A stretch of DNA of 64,000 nucleotides from Bradyrhizobium japonicum USDA 6 (GTDB taxonomy: Bacteria; Pseudomonadota; Alphaproteobacteria; Rhizobiales; Xanthobacteraceae). The DNA is taken from positions 7,309,001 through 7,373,000 of the forward strand of contig NC_017249.1 of assembly GCF_000284375.1 (NCBI RefSeq), given 5' to 3'. Position 1 is the stretch's first letter. Each line of letters starts with the position of its first letter. Positions 8,789 through 17,434 of the stretch are shown in pieces. The notes under the pieces are model-generated. The model saw only the letters and a program-made list of their open reading frames with translations, did not search any database and was not told the origin of the DNA. The translations under genes and the position numbers were made by a program.

Positions 8789-9514
8789 CTAGAACGGATC
8801 GACCGGCACCGCGAAGACATAGCCGACGCCGCGCTCGGTCTGAATGACGCGCGGCGCGCTCGGATCGGTCTCCAGCTTGCGCCGCAGCCGCAGTACCTGG
8901 ACGTCGATGCTGCGATCGAAAATATCCTCATGGATGCGGGTCGCCTGCAGCAGATGCTCGCGGGTCAGGGGGCGCTGCGGCGCCTCGAGAAAGGCCAGCA
9001 GCAGCGCATATTCTCCCTTGCTCAACGGCACCGGCGCTTCGTCGGGATCGGTCAGCTTTCGGCTGCGGCGTTCGAGCTTCCAGCCGCTGAAGCGATAGCC
9101 CCCGCGCTCGGGGTCGCGGGCGCGCGCGGCCCGTCCCATTTCCTGCCGCCGCAACACCGCGCGGACGCGCGCCAGCAGCTCCCTCAGGGAGAATGGCTTG
9201 ATAATGTAGTCGTCGGCGCCAAGCTCGAGCCCGACGATGCGATCGATCTCGTCGGGACGATGGCCCGTCGTGATGATGACCGGCACGTCGGAATGCGAAC
9301 GGATTTCCCTCAACAGGTCCAGACCGTCATCCTGACCAAGCCGAAGATCGAGGATGATCAGGCTCGGCTGGCTGCCATCGAGGTAGTGGTTCAATTCCGA
9401 TCTGTTGGAGGCCGCCCGTGTCGGGATATTGTGCTCCTCGAGATATTTGATCACCATTTGCCTTAGCGTCGGATCGTCATCGACGACGACGATGTGGCCA
9501 ATATCAGCAAGCAT
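8789..9514 (-). CDS. OmpR/PhoB-family response regulator
   Basis: The receiver domain (about 1-120) has the acidic pocket VVDDDP, phospho-acceptor Asp56 (LIILDLRLG), a switch Thr (ITTGHRPDE) and Lys106 (IIKPFSLREL). The C-terminal winged helix (about 145-240) has the PLSKGEYALL and RSIDVQVLRLRRKLE signatures and ends in ERGVGYVFAVPV. It is complete at 241 residues. It lies on the same strand as, and upstream of, the DUF1127, peroxidase and kinase genes; the kinase at 4382-6883 is the probable cognate sensor. It probably activates this cluster, but no binding-site repeat was identified. Confidence 0.9.
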   Translation of the reverse strand: MLADIGHIVVVDDDPTLRQMVIKYLEEHNIPTRAASNRSELNHYLDGSQPSLIILDLRLGQDDGLDLLREIRSHSDVPVIITTGHRPDEIDRIVGLELGADDYIIKPFSLRELLARVRAVLRRQEMGRAARARDPERGGYRFSGWKLERRSRKLTDPDEAPVPLSKGEYALLLAFLEAPQRPLTREHLLQATRIHEDIFDRSIDVQVLRLRRKLETDPSAPRVIQTERGVGYVFAVPVDPF

Positions 9515-9899
9515 TCCGTACTCTCAAAATTCGCCGTTCGCCGAGTGAGCTGTACTTAAAAATTGCGAACGTCAACGTCCGGCTGTGGTGAAATGATATT
9601 GATTTCGTCCGAATTGGAATCGCTCAAAATAGAACGGGATATCGGGGTCCATCGGCACACACTGAATCTATGTATGATGCCGTGGTGACGCCGCAACAGG
9701 GTAATTCTGCGGCGAATTCCACCGGATGTCGCATACGTGAATAATTGTGATCCCAACGCTTGCTACTTTGGAGCGATAGGAAGCCTGCGGCCTGCGCTGT
9801 CGTTCAGCGAGTGCGATGTGCTGCGCAGACTGTTGCCTCCACGCCGGGCGCGACCGTTTGCGGCTTCACGGAATCATCACGAGCCCGTTCACGGAATCA
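9515..9899. other. Intergenic region between cytochrome and response regulator
   Basis: About 385 bases without a supported gene. It holds an AT-rich stretch around 9540-9620, where a promoter for the regulator could sit, and the second half holds a 23-bp tandem duplication (see 9865-9910). Confidence 0.4.
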
Positions 9900-9910
9900 T
9901 CAGGAGCCCG
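9865..9910. repeat. Tandem 23-bp duplication across the cytochrome stop codon
   Basis: Two adjacent 23-bp copies (9865-9887 and 9888-9910) differ at one base. The stop codon of the cytochrome gene (9902-9900) lies in the second copy, so the duplication created or repeated its 3' end. Confidence 0.75.
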
Positions 9911-10847
9911 GCAGAGCCATCAGGTACTGGTAGATCGCGGCGAGATCGTCGTCCATCCGCCCGATCGGCCGCCACGGCATTTGCTCGCCGAGCCGATGCC
10001 CGCTCGGATCAATGCCCGTGCGCATGGTGTCGACGAACTGCGCAAGGCTCCAGTTCTTGACAATACCGAGGTCCGGTCCAAGCGGCGGCAATTGTCCCGG
10101 CACGCCGCCGCCGAGATCCCTGCCGTGGCATTCGCGGCAATCCTGATAGGACAGCAGGTACTTGCCATAGAGCGCCGTCGGCGCCTTCGGCGGCGCGGTG
10201 ATCACGCCGGTGAAGACCGGCTTCGCATCCGGCAACAGTCCGGCGCCCAGCATCACGATGCCCAGCAGGCTGAATCGGTCCGGCGGATCCGGGGTCTGCG
10301 CACCGCTCGCGGGCAGGCTGCGGATGTAGGCGATCACCGCCCTGGTGTCGTCGTCACTGAGCCGGCCGGCATTGGTGAAGGACATGATCGCCAGCCAGCG
10401 CCCCCTCGCGTCGATCCCATTGCGAATGGCACGAAAGATCTCGCCATCCGACCAATTCTTCAGGACGCCGGCGGGCGTGAGATTGGCCGGCACGAACGAG
10501 CCGATGGGAATCGGGAGATCCTTGGCGACGTCGCCGCCGCCTGTCAGCGTCCCGGTCTGCGAGTGACATGCGGCGCAAAAGCCGTCGGCCACGGCCCTGC
10601 CCCGGTCAATCTGGTCCGGTGTCGCCTCGATCCTCACATCGGGGACCGGTGCAGAACGGGCGCGTTGCCGGACGATACCGACCGCGGTCAAAGCGGCGAC
10701 ACCGAACACTGAGACGGCCAGCATGGCCGTCAGCACCATGCCGCTCCACTTCGCCAGAGCAGATTTCGTCCGGGAGGCGCGAACGCCCAGCCAGGCCAGA
10801 AGCGCGATGAACGCAACCATCGCAATGAGGGCGACAATATTTTCCAT
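9900..10847 (-). CDS. Membrane-anchored dihaem c-type cytochrome
   Basis: Two CxxCH sites (FCAACHSQTG and CRECHGRDLG) mark two cytochrome c domains, each with the later hydrophobic helix typical of class I (DDTRAVIAYIRSLP and DDLAAIYQYLMALP). Two N-terminal hydrophobic segments (about 4-22 and 36-58) anchor it. ATG 10847 (MENIVALIAMV) is chosen because a GAGG lies 9 nt upstream; a longer TTG start is possible. This architecture resembles cytochrome subunits of membrane alcohol or sugar dehydrogenases, which pass electrons from a periplasmic dehydrogenase to the respiratory chain. No dehydrogenase gene is next to it, so the donor is unknown. Confidence 0.85.
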   Translation of the reverse strand: MENIVALIAMVAFIALLAWLGVRASRTKSALAKWSGMVLTAMLAVSVFGVAALTAVGIVRQRARSAPVPDVRIEATPDQIDRGRAVADGFCAACHSQTGTLTGGGDVAKDLPIPIGSFVPANLTPAGVLKNWSDGEIFRAIRNGIDARGRWLAIMSFTNAGRLSDDDTRAVIAYIRSLPASGAQTPDPPDRFSLLGIVMLGAGLLPDAKPVFTGVITAPPKAPTALYGKYLLSYQDCRECHGRDLGGGVPGQLPPLGPDLGIVKNWSLAQFVDTMRTGIDPSGHRLGEQMPWRPIGRMDDDLAAIYQYLMALPGS

Positions 10848-11235
10848 TCCAGTCCTCAATGAATTGGGCGCGACCGGTGCCGCGCGACATCCGGATCGTC
10901 AAAATCACTTTCGGCCGACGCCAACGCTCCAATATCTGCGAAGGCGTGCCATGCGGATGTCTGCCGGATTAGCAGCGCGGTGTTTCCGTGCCGTTTCATC
11001 GCTCGCCGCTCGCGTTACAATTGTAATCCTGTGCCAGCTATCGGCTTCCGGCGCGATGTCACCGGTTTTTGCACCGGCCTTTTTGCCCGGCCTTGGCAGC
11101 GCCACGATGCGTTGCCGCCGTAACCATTTCCATTGCCGCCGGAAGCCGTGGCGTAACGGCGATCGCTTCAATTGCCTCTCACTCGACCGGACGCCCTGGG
11201 GCGACCGTGCATCGATCATCAAGAGGTCAACTCAC
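10848..11235. other. Divergent promoter region, cytochrome (-) / glycosyltransferase (+)
   Basis: This 388-base gap lies between two divergent genes and must carry both promoters. I see no clear operator, terminator or small gene. An AAGAGG ribosome site precedes the glycosyltransferase ATG. Confidence 0.4.
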
Positions 11236-12582
11236 ATGAAGATTCTTATCGCTTCGACACCTGCGACGGGTCATCTCAATCCGATGCTGGCGATCACGCA
11301 AATCCTGCGTGGCGATGGTCACGAGATCGCTTTCCTGACGGGCACCGCCTTTCGTGCCCGCGTCGAAGCCAGCGGCGTGAAGTTCTTTCCCCTTCCCGAG
11401 GACGCGGACTTCGATCCGAACGACGTCTTCTCGCGGTTCCCCGAACTCAAGACCATTCCGCCGGGATTGGAGTGGTTCCGTGTTGCTTGCGAGCGCATCT
11501 TCGTCGACGCCATTCCGGCCCAGCACCAGGGGCTGCGGCAAATCCTGCGGCAATTCCCCGCCGACATCATCGTCGCCGACGACATGCTGTTCGGTGTGCT
11601 GCCGATGCTGCTCGGACCGCGCTCGCAGCGGCCTCCCATCGCGCTCTGCGGAACCTCGTTTCTGCATTGGGCGCGCGAGGACGGCGCGCCCAACTTCCTC
11701 GGCCTGCCGCCGGCAACGAGCGACGAGGAGCGCGATCGCTATGCGGCCATGGCGCGGGACTTTGATGCGGCAGTCGATCAGCCGGTGTCAATGCGCCTGA
11801 ACCGGGCGCTGAAGCCTCTCGGGGTCGGGCCGATCGCGATGCCACTCTTCCATTCCGTGGTCGCTCTCGGCGATGCCTATCTGCAATTGTCGGTGCCAAG
11901 CTTCGAATTTCCCCGCGAGATTCCGCCCTCAGTGCATTTCGTCGGCACCCCGCCGATCATCGCCAACCAGGTCCCGCCGCCGCCCTGGGCCGAAGAGCTC
12001 GACGGATCGCGCAAGGTCGTTCTGGTGACGCAGGGAACGGTGGCCAATCACAATTTCAATCTGCTGGTTGCCCCGACGCTGGCGGCCCTCGCGGACGAGG
12101 AGGACATCCTGGTGATCGTTACGGCAGGCGGCCGCCGGGTTGACGCCATCCCCGGCAAGATCCCGTCGAACGCACGCATCGCCAGCTACCTGCCGTTCGA
12201 ATGGCTGCTGCCGAACGTCGACGTGCTCGTCACCAACGGCGGCTATGGCAGCGTCAACCAGGCCATGAGCTTCGGCATCCCGCTGGTCACCGCGGGGCTG
12301 ACCGAAGACAAGGCCGACGTCAACGCGCGGGTCGCATGGTCCGGGGTCGGCATCAACCTGGCGACCAACGAACCGACACCGAAGGCGTTGCGCGACGCGG
12401 TGCGGACGGTGCTCGATCAATCCCGCTTCCAGTTGCGTGCCTCGCAGATCGCGGACGAATTCGCCGGGATCGACACGCGGTCCGAAATCCTCCGGGTCAT
12501 CGGCGAGCTCGTGGCCGACGAGAGCTCGCACATCGGAGCGATGGCGGCAACCCGGGGGCGGCGCGCCGAACGGCGCGCGTAA
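11236..12582 (+). CDS. UDP-glycosyltransferase, MGT/GT1 family
   Basis: A 448-residue GT-B enzyme. The N-terminal domain begins MKILIASTPATGHLNPMLAI, the acceptor-side pattern of macrolide and flavonoid glycosyltransferases. The C-terminal domain holds VVLVTQGTVANH and the nucleotide-sugar motif region LLPNVDVLVTNGGYGSVNQ, followed by G.P.V. and a conserved acidic ED pair before KADVNARV. These enzymes transfer a sugar from a UDP donor to a small lipophilic acceptor. ATG 11236 is supported by AGAGG 9 nt upstream. The next gene, on the same strand 84 bp away, is a drug/metabolite exporter, so glycosylation and export of one compound is a fair inference. The acceptor is unknown. Confidence 0.87.
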   Translation: MKILIASTPATGHLNPMLAITQILRGDGHEIAFLTGTAFRARVEASGVKFFPLPEDADFDPNDVFSRFPELKTIPPGLEWFRVACERIFVDAIPAQHQGLRQILRQFPADIIVADDMLFGVLPMLLGPRSQRPPIALCGTSFLHWAREDGAPNFLGLPPATSDEERDRYAAMARDFDAAVDQPVSMRLNRALKPLGVGPIAMPLFHSVVALGDAYLQLSVPSFEFPREIPPSVHFVGTPPIIANQVPPPPWAEELDGSRKVVLVTQGTVANHNFNLLVAPTLAALADEEDILVIVTAGGRRVDAIPGKIPSNARIASYLPFEWLLPNVDVLVTNGGYGSVNQAMSFGIPLVTAGLTEDKADVNARVAWSGVGINLATNEPTPKALRDAVRTVLDQSRFQLRASQIADEFAGIDTRSEILRVIGELVADESSHIGAMAATRGRRAERRA

Positions 12583-12666
12583 TCGCCGAACACGACGATG
12601 GAGGGCGGGCGACCGCGCCTCCATCACCTCATGCCCATCGATCAAGCCGGAACCGGAAATCCGTCC

Positions 12667-13917
12667 ATGCAAATCGACCCCGCATCCTTCGCCTTCACGC
12701 TGCTGCTTGGTTTTCTGGCGGCCGTGCCCTATTCCGGCATCGACATCAATCTGCCGGCGCTGGCAGCGACCGGCGCGACGCTCGACGCCAGCGCGTCGGA
12801 TGTCGGGCTGACCATGAGCGCCTTCATGCTCAGCCTCGCCACCGCGCCGCTGATCTACGGACCTATCTCCGACCGCCTGGGCCGCAAGCCGATTCTGGCA
12901 TTCGGCCTCGTACTGTTCATCGCGGCAAGCCTTGCCTGCGCGAAAGCGTCCTCGCTGCCGGTTCTGTTGCTGGGCCGCTTCGTCCAGGGTATCGGCGCCG
13001 CCGCCACCGCAACGACCTTTGCCATCATTCGCGATCTCTTCGACGGCAACGCCGCGCGAGGCAAGATCGCCAACGTCATGGTCATGGTCAATGTCGCGAC
13101 CGTGATCGCACCGACGGCCGGCGCCGCCCTGCTGGCGGTCGCCGGCTGGCGATCGATCTATGCCGCCCAGGCGGGGATCGGTCTCCTGCTGCTGGTCGTA
13201 GTGATGTTTCGCTTCGCGGAGACTGCGACGACCGACCGCTCCGGCCGTCTGGCGCTTTCGGCCGTCATCGACAGCTACCGCCAGGTGCTGACGCATCCGG
13301 TGTCGTTGCCTTTCATCCTGGTCGGCGCAGCGGGCGGCGCGACCGTGTTTGCCTACGTCACCGGCGCCTCGCTGTTCTTCGTCGGCGCCGTCGGACTGCG
13401 CCCCGAGCAATATGGCCTGATCTTCAGCGCATGCTCGGGGGCCGTCATGGTCGGCGCCTTTCTCGACGGCCAGCTCGGCCGGCGCGGCGTAGAGTCCGCC
13501 CGCATGCTCGCAACCGGGCTGACGCTGTCGGCCGCCGCCAGCACCGCCCTGCTCGCGATGACATTGGCCGGGTGGATGCCCACGTCACTCGTGGTTGCGC
13601 TGCTGATGACGGTCGCACTCGGCTTCGGGTTCAGCGTGCCGAACGTGATGAGCGCAACGATGCAGCGTCTCCCGGAGATCGCGGGCGCCGTCAGCGCCGC
13701 CGCCGGAAGCATTCAGCTGACCGCCGGCGCAATATCGAGCGGACTGGTCGCACTTCGCTTCGACGGGCGGACCGCGTTGTCGATGACGGCGGTGATGGCG
13801 GCAACGTCGCTGCTCGCCCTGGTTCTCTATCTGCTGGTCGCGCGCCCCGCCGAACGCCGCCTACCGTCGCAGACGATCGATCCCGGCGTGGCGGTCCGCA
13901 GCCCCACGAAGACCTGA
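12667..13917 (+). CDS. Bcr/CflA-type MFS multidrug or metabolite exporter
   Basis: About 416 residues with twelve predicted membrane segments and the MFS loop 2-3 motif (PISDRLGRKP), followed by LLLGRFVQGIGAAA, as in the Bcr/CflA drug:proton antiporters. ATG 12667 (MQIDPASFAF) is taken since it places the first helix immediately; in-frame ATGs at 12598 and 12631 would add a polar tail. It follows the glycosyltransferase on the same strand and may export its product. Its end lies about 50 bp before the first tandem repeat and the left tRNA-derived repeat, so it may be the last gene of the ancestral left flank. Confidence 0.85.
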   Translation: MQIDPASFAFTLLLGFLAAVPYSGIDINLPALAATGATLDASASDVGLTMSAFMLSLATAPLIYGPISDRLGRKPILAFGLVLFIAASLACAKASSLPVLLLGRFVQGIGAAATATTFAIIRDLFDGNAARGKIANVMVMVNVATVIAPTAGAALLAVAGWRSIYAAQAGIGLLLLVVVMFRFAETATTDRSGRLALSAVIDSYRQVLTHPVSLPFILVGAAGGATVFAYVTGASLFFVGAVGLRPEQYGLIFSACSGAVMVGAFLDGQLGRRGVESARMLATGLTLSAAASTALLAMTLAGWMPTSLVVALLMTVALGFGFSVPNVMSATMQRLPEIAGAVSAAAGSIQLTAGAISSGLVALRFDGRTALSMTAVMAATSLLALVLYLLVARPAERRLPSQTIDPGVAVRSPTKT

Positions 13918-13964
13918 GTTCGCCGGATCAGGCCGGCAGCCCGGCGCATCCTTCGGGTTGCCAC

Positions 13965-14016
13965 AAGACTTGGGCGCAAGACTTGGGCGCAAGACTTGGG
14001 CGCAAGACTTGGGCGA
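13965..14016. repeat. Four tandem copies of a 13-bp unit
   Basis: The unit AAGACTTGGGCGC occurs four times head to tail, with only the last base of the last copy changed. The array runs straight into the degenerate tRNA-Gln 3' copy, whose first bases it shares, so it probably grew by slippage at the island junction. Confidence 0.9.
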
Positions 14017-14053
14017 GAGGGATCGAACCTCCGAATTGCGGAACCAAAACCCG
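14010..14053 (-). repeat. Degenerate copy of the tRNA-Gln 3' part (outermost left junction)
   Basis: Compared with the intact tRNA at 54201 onward, about 39 of 44 bases match, including the uninterrupted GAGGGATCGAACCTCCGAA block, in the same orientation. The right-hand neighbour (GTTTGATT) is also shared with the copy at 17068. It is best read as an old attL-type junction. The 5' half of the tRNA is absent, so it is not a functional gene. Confidence 0.75.
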
Positions 14054-14190
14054 TTTGATTGTTCGACTATTTCAATCCGAATTTGGAACAAGCGGCGTGG
14101 CCCGCCCCGCCCTTATTCTCGCCGCCATCATCATTCAGGAACGCGCGCAGGGGGCGGGCTCCTCCAGGGGGCAGTTCCCAAAGGTTCTGC

Positions 14191-15213
14191 GTGATCATCC
14201 GACAATTAGTGCAACACGAAGTGATTGCGTCCCGCCGTGCACTCCTTGGCGGGCTTGCGTCCTCAGCCTGCGTCGTCGCGCTGGGCGGATGCGCCAGCCT
14301 GGGTGCTACCGGTGCACGCTACGACGCTTCGTCGCTCTCGGTCGACCCTACGTTGCTCGTCGTAACCACGCGCAAGCCAGTGAGCGGCGCCCGGGCGAAG
14401 CCGTGGTTCGGGCCGGAGCGGGCTTCTACGATGACCGTCGCACGAGCGAAGCTTGTGGCGCCTGGCGACAGCCGTTTCTCTCTCGCTGCAGCCGGACTTG
14501 ACGATTGGCGTCTTGATGGGGTCGAGCCGGTATCGGGCGATGTCGGCAGTCTTGTCGCGCAGGCCGGCGGCGGACCAGATGTTCTCATCTACGTGCACGG
14601 TTTCAAGCAGACGTTCGAGACAGCGGCGCTCGATGCCGCGCATCTCTCCGATGGCATCAGGTTCCGCGGCCAGACGATGGTGTTCTCCTGGCCCTCGAAG
14701 GCCGGACTGTTCGACTACGCCTATGACCGCGACAGCGCAATGTGGTCCCGCGATGGCTTTGAACGCGTGCTGCAATCCGTCGTGACGAGTTCGAGCGCCG
14801 GCCGCGTCCACATCGTCGCGCACAGCATGGGAACCATGCTGACACTCGAAAGCCTGCGCCAGCTCTATGCGCGATCCGGTGACGCCGTTGCGGGCAGGAT
14901 CGGGGCCGTGGTGTTCGCCGCGCCGGACATCGACATGGACGTGTTCTCGTCGTCGATCAACCGCATCGGTCCGCTTTCCCGCAAGATCACCGTCATCGCC
15001 GCAACGAACGATCGCGCGCTGGCGCTGTCGGGACAAATCGCTGGCGGGATGACACGGGTCGGCGCTGCCGAGAAGACCGTCATCGAAGGGCTCGGGGTGC
15101 GCGTGGTCGATGCGTCCGAGGCAGGCTGGGGCGTTATCAACCACGACCTGTTCCTGTCGAATGCGGAGGTGCGCCAGGTGATCCGCCGCTCAATTGATAG
15201 CGTGGCCGCGTGA
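14191..15213 (+). CDS. DUF900-type alpha/beta hydrolase, probable lipoprotein
   Basis: The hydrolase core shows VLIYVHGFKQTFETAA (oxyanion side), the nucleophile elbow IVAHSMGTML (Ser) and late Asp and His positions (AAPDIDMDVF, INHDLFL), matching the DUF900 family of predicted esterases. The start is set at GTG 14191, since AAAGG lies 6 nt upstream; this gives MIIRQLVQHEVIASRRALLG, then a hydrophobic stretch ending in a lipobox-like ALGGC. It is therefore probably an outer- or inner-membrane lipoprotein facing the periplasm. The substrate is unknown. It is the first gene inside island A, and the reading frame upstream of the chosen start runs through the island junction. Confidence 0.75.
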   Translation: MIIRQLVQHEVIASRRALLGGLASSACVVALGGCASLGATGARYDASSLSVDPTLLVVTTRKPVSGARAKPWFGPERASTMTVARAKLVAPGDSRFSLAAAGLDDWRLDGVEPVSGDVGSLVAQAGGGPDVLIYVHGFKQTFETAALDAAHLSDGIRFRGQTMVFSWPSKAGLFDYAYDRDSAMWSRDGFERVLQSVVTSSSAGRVHIVAHSMGTMLTLESLRQLYARSGDAVAGRIGAVVFAAPDIDMDVFSSSINRIGPLSRKITVIAATNDRALALSGQIAGGMTRVGAAEKTVIEGLGVRVVDASEAGWGVINHDLFLSNAEVRQVIRRSIDSVAA

Positions 15214-15260
15214 ACCCGGGGTGGCGGAAACGATATCGCCGATGCAGAGGAATTTTGGGG

Positions 15261-15734
15261 CTAGCTCTGACATCCCGTTGACAGGTTCAATACCTTGAAC
15301 AGGCCATCGAAAACACCCGACCGGCAGGGCTTGACCTCCGCGACCGGATTGGCGCGCTTGGCATTCACAATTGCCTTGGACGTTTCCTTGGACCTTCCCT
15401 GCCCAGGCCGAGGTCTGGGCAGCACGACCGCGAATTTTCTTCCGCTTGCGGTGCGCTGGTGTGGCGCGATGATCTTCAAAGGCTGTTGCGCAACAATCGC
15501 TGTTTGATCCGGCGGAGGCATCGGTTTGCTCACGGAGACCGGCTGCGGAGGCGCTTCAAATTGCATGTGCGGGATTTCGAGCCGGTCTGCCGTCGTTAGC
15601 GTATCGGCTGAGACGCGTAACCCGACGGTCGCCTGAACGGGCGGCGCGTTCACGGGCTTTGTCATGCGCGGCGCCGTCTCAAGCTCCATCACCGCGAGTG
15701 TACTGAAGCCAACGAGGATGAGAGCCGCCTTCAT
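15261..15734 (-). CDS. Proline-rich exported hypothetical protein
   Basis: A 157-residue frame starting MKAALILVGFSTLAVMELET, with a short hydrophobic N-terminus that may be a signal peptide or anchor. The middle is Pro/Val-rich (PPVQATV, FEAPPQPVSVSKPMPPP) and the end is basic with two cysteines (KPCRSGVF, STGCQS). No family recognised. Its 3' end faces the hydrolase gene convergently. Similar short, low-complexity exported proteins are frequent in Bradyrhizobium. Confidence 0.5.
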   Translation of the reverse strand: MKAALILVGFSTLAVMELETAPRMTKPVNAPPVQATVGLRVSADTLTTADRLEIPHMQFEAPPQPVSVSKPMPPPDQTAIVAQQPLKIIAPHQRTASGRKFAVVLPRPRPGQGRSKETSKAIVNAKRANPVAEVKPCRSGVFDGLFKVLNLSTGCQS

Positions 15735-16017
15735 CTGATTTCACGCTTTCCGAGCGAGACGCCTCGTTCAAAGCCTGCCGAAAAATAAGCTCCCGTACAT
15801 CGGCGACCAATTGCAGACATCCAATAAGGCGGCTTGGCGGCAGAACTGAACCAGCCGGCGCGGCCACGGGACAAGATCAGAGACAGGGTTAACGCGGGTC
15901 ATGCGAACCGGCCCCTTATGCGGACTGCTCGTTGTCGCCCACCGACCGGCACCTGAGGGCCCCCCTCGAGCCTGCAATGTGCTAATCTGAGCCGGCACTC
16001 AGCCCGGACGCTGCACC

Positions 16018-16974
16018 GTGACCGATGGTCGTCACCTGGCATGGACCGAGGAAAGCCGCTTCCGCGGTGCGCTCGACGACGTGATCATCATCCCGCTTGT
16101 TGTTGTCACGCTCGCCACGAACAAGATCCTGCGCTTCGTTCTTGCGATCTTGATGCGGATGCTTGACTACGCCTTCCCTTTTGCGATGCAGATTGTCTGG
16201 CTTCCGCTGTTCGCGGCCAGGGTTGTCGGCGATGTCATCGTGACTGTCATCAATGGCGCGGTGCGCTTGCTTCCCCTCTCCGCGGCGAAGCGTCGGCAGT
16301 GGGGCAGATCGATTCGCCGAAACTGGTTGTGGTTCCGGCGCAAGATCAGCTATCGGGCGTTCGAGCAAGCTGTGCATGATGCCTTTGAAGGCGGCATGGC
16401 ATGGGTGTTCAGAACATGCCGGCATCTCACGCCGAACGCCGCATTGCTCGTGATCCTGTGCGCGGTGCTTTGGCTGCCGATCTCTTTCGGGGCGGCAACG
16501 GCGATGCACGCGATATTGTTTGCCAAGGTCACGTCCTGGCCAGCCTGGATGCAACTCCTGCATCCGCTCGCAACGGTCATCGCGAAGAGCAAGCTTCTGG
16601 TGCTACCGGTCTATCCGGCAGCCTGGCCGCAGGCCAGAAAACATCCACTCGTTCAGCTCGTCTTCAGGGGCTACGACATCATCAAGCGCGTGCATGTGAT
16701 CAGAAAGGTCGGCCTTCGCTATCGGCAGGCAGAGATCGCCGGGACGGCAGCGGTTGAGAGGCTCGAGCGCATCGCCGGCCTCACGTCGGCGGTGCGGTGG
16801 TTGCGCGAGGCACACGTCGCAGAACACCTCGGCGTCGAGAAGCCCACTCAGGAATTGCGTTCCTTCTTCGCGCGATGGTCCATCAAGTTCTCGGCTGAAT
16901 ATTACGAAGCGAAGGAACGGCAAGCCTTAGGTGTCCCTTCATCAAACAGCAGCAAGCCGCAAACGCCGAGTTGA
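16018..16974 (+). CDS. Membrane protein of unknown function
   Basis: The 318-residue product has hydrophobic segments at roughly 22-50, 57-80 and 140-165 separated by basic loops (AAKRRQWGRSIRRNWLWFRR), and an amphipathic C-terminal third (EAHVAEHLGVEKPTQELRSF). The start is a GTG at 16018; no strong ribosome site is visible. I do not recognise the family. It is the last gene before the tRNA-derived repeat at 17068, so it belongs to island A. Confidence 0.55.
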   Translation: MTDGRHLAWTEESRFRGALDDVIIIPLVVVTLATNKILRFVLAILMRMLDYAFPFAMQIVWLPLFAARVVGDVIVTVINGAVRLLPLSAAKRRQWGRSIRRNWLWFRRKISYRAFEQAVHDAFEGGMAWVFRTCRHLTPNAALLVILCAVLWLPISFGAATAMHAILFAKVTSWPAWMQLLHPLATVIAKSKLLVLPVYPAAWPQARKHPLVQLVFRGYDIIKRVHVIRKVGLRYRQAEIAGTAAVERLERIAGLTSAVRWLREAHVAEHLGVEKPTQELRSFFARWSIKFSAEYYEAKERQALGVPSSNSSKPQTPS

Positions 16975-17067
16975 TCATCAATCGCCAACGGCCCCACCAT
17001 CCCGCCGTCGCTGCCCGCTCTCTCTTCAACAAGCAACGGAGAAGGCGATTCGACGAGCAACATCAAT

Positions 17068-17114
17068 TGGCTGGGGCGGGAGGGATCGAACCTCCGAATG
17101 GCGGAATCAAAATC
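17068..17114 (-). repeat. Exact 47-bp copy of the tRNA-Gln 3' end (internal island junction)
   Basis: These 47 bases are identical to 54201-54247, that is CCA, acceptor 3' strand, T-arm, variable loop and part of the anticodon arm. The match stops at AATC, after which the sequence is unrelated. This is the footprint expected of site-specific integration into a tRNA 3' end. Confidence 0.92.
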
Positions 17115-17178
17115 AGTTTGATTTTCCAATGGTCTTACAGAGCATTTGGAAAAACGGCCCAAATGCCCTGCAGCAATA

Positions 17179-17382
17179 TCAATAGCTTGCCGGCCGTTTC
17201 CAAATGAAGAAGGCACCTTCGCGGAGTGGATTCGTTCCGAAAGGCAGCAGTCCGGCGGCGATCAATCCGCCAAGCACTGCCGACAGCGAGTGAATCCACT
17301 CGCGGGTCAATTGATACGACAGGATCGTCGGATCGCCCGTGTATGTCGTCTCGTTGACGAAGAGCAGCGCGATTGACGTCAT
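17179..17382 (-). CDS. Possible small membrane protein
   Basis: A 67-codon frame from ATG 17382 with one clear hydrophobic segment (LSAVLGGLIAAGLLPFG) and a polar N-terminus. No ribosome site and no family. It lies between the tRNA-derived repeat and the SLC13-type transporter and could equally be chance or a remnant. Confidence 0.25.
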   Translation of the reverse strand: MTSIALLFVNETTYTGDPTILSYQLTREWIHSLSAVLGGLIAAGLLPFGTNPLREGAFFIWKRPASY

Positions 17383-17434
17383 TCGGCATGCGAACGCCGG
17401 TTGACAGGAGATTGCCGAGGAAGCGCGCGACTAT

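Noticed and set aside
10723..11235. N-terminal extension of the glycosyltransferase frame
   Set aside because: It overlaps the divergent cytochrome gene, and the family start MKILIASTP at 11236 has a good ribosome site.
11929..13410. 493-codon minus-strand frame opposite the glycosyltransferase and MFS genes
   Set aside because: It has low-complexity Arg/Asp/Gln composition and spans two genuine genes on the other strand.
13965..14016. Tandem 13-bp repeats as a possible CRISPR array
   Set aside because: Units are contiguous without spacers and too short; there are no cas genes.
12201..14501. 766-codon plus-strand frame overlapping three genes in another frame
   Set aside because: The alternate frame of high-G+C genes is rich in Arg and Pro, without motifs.
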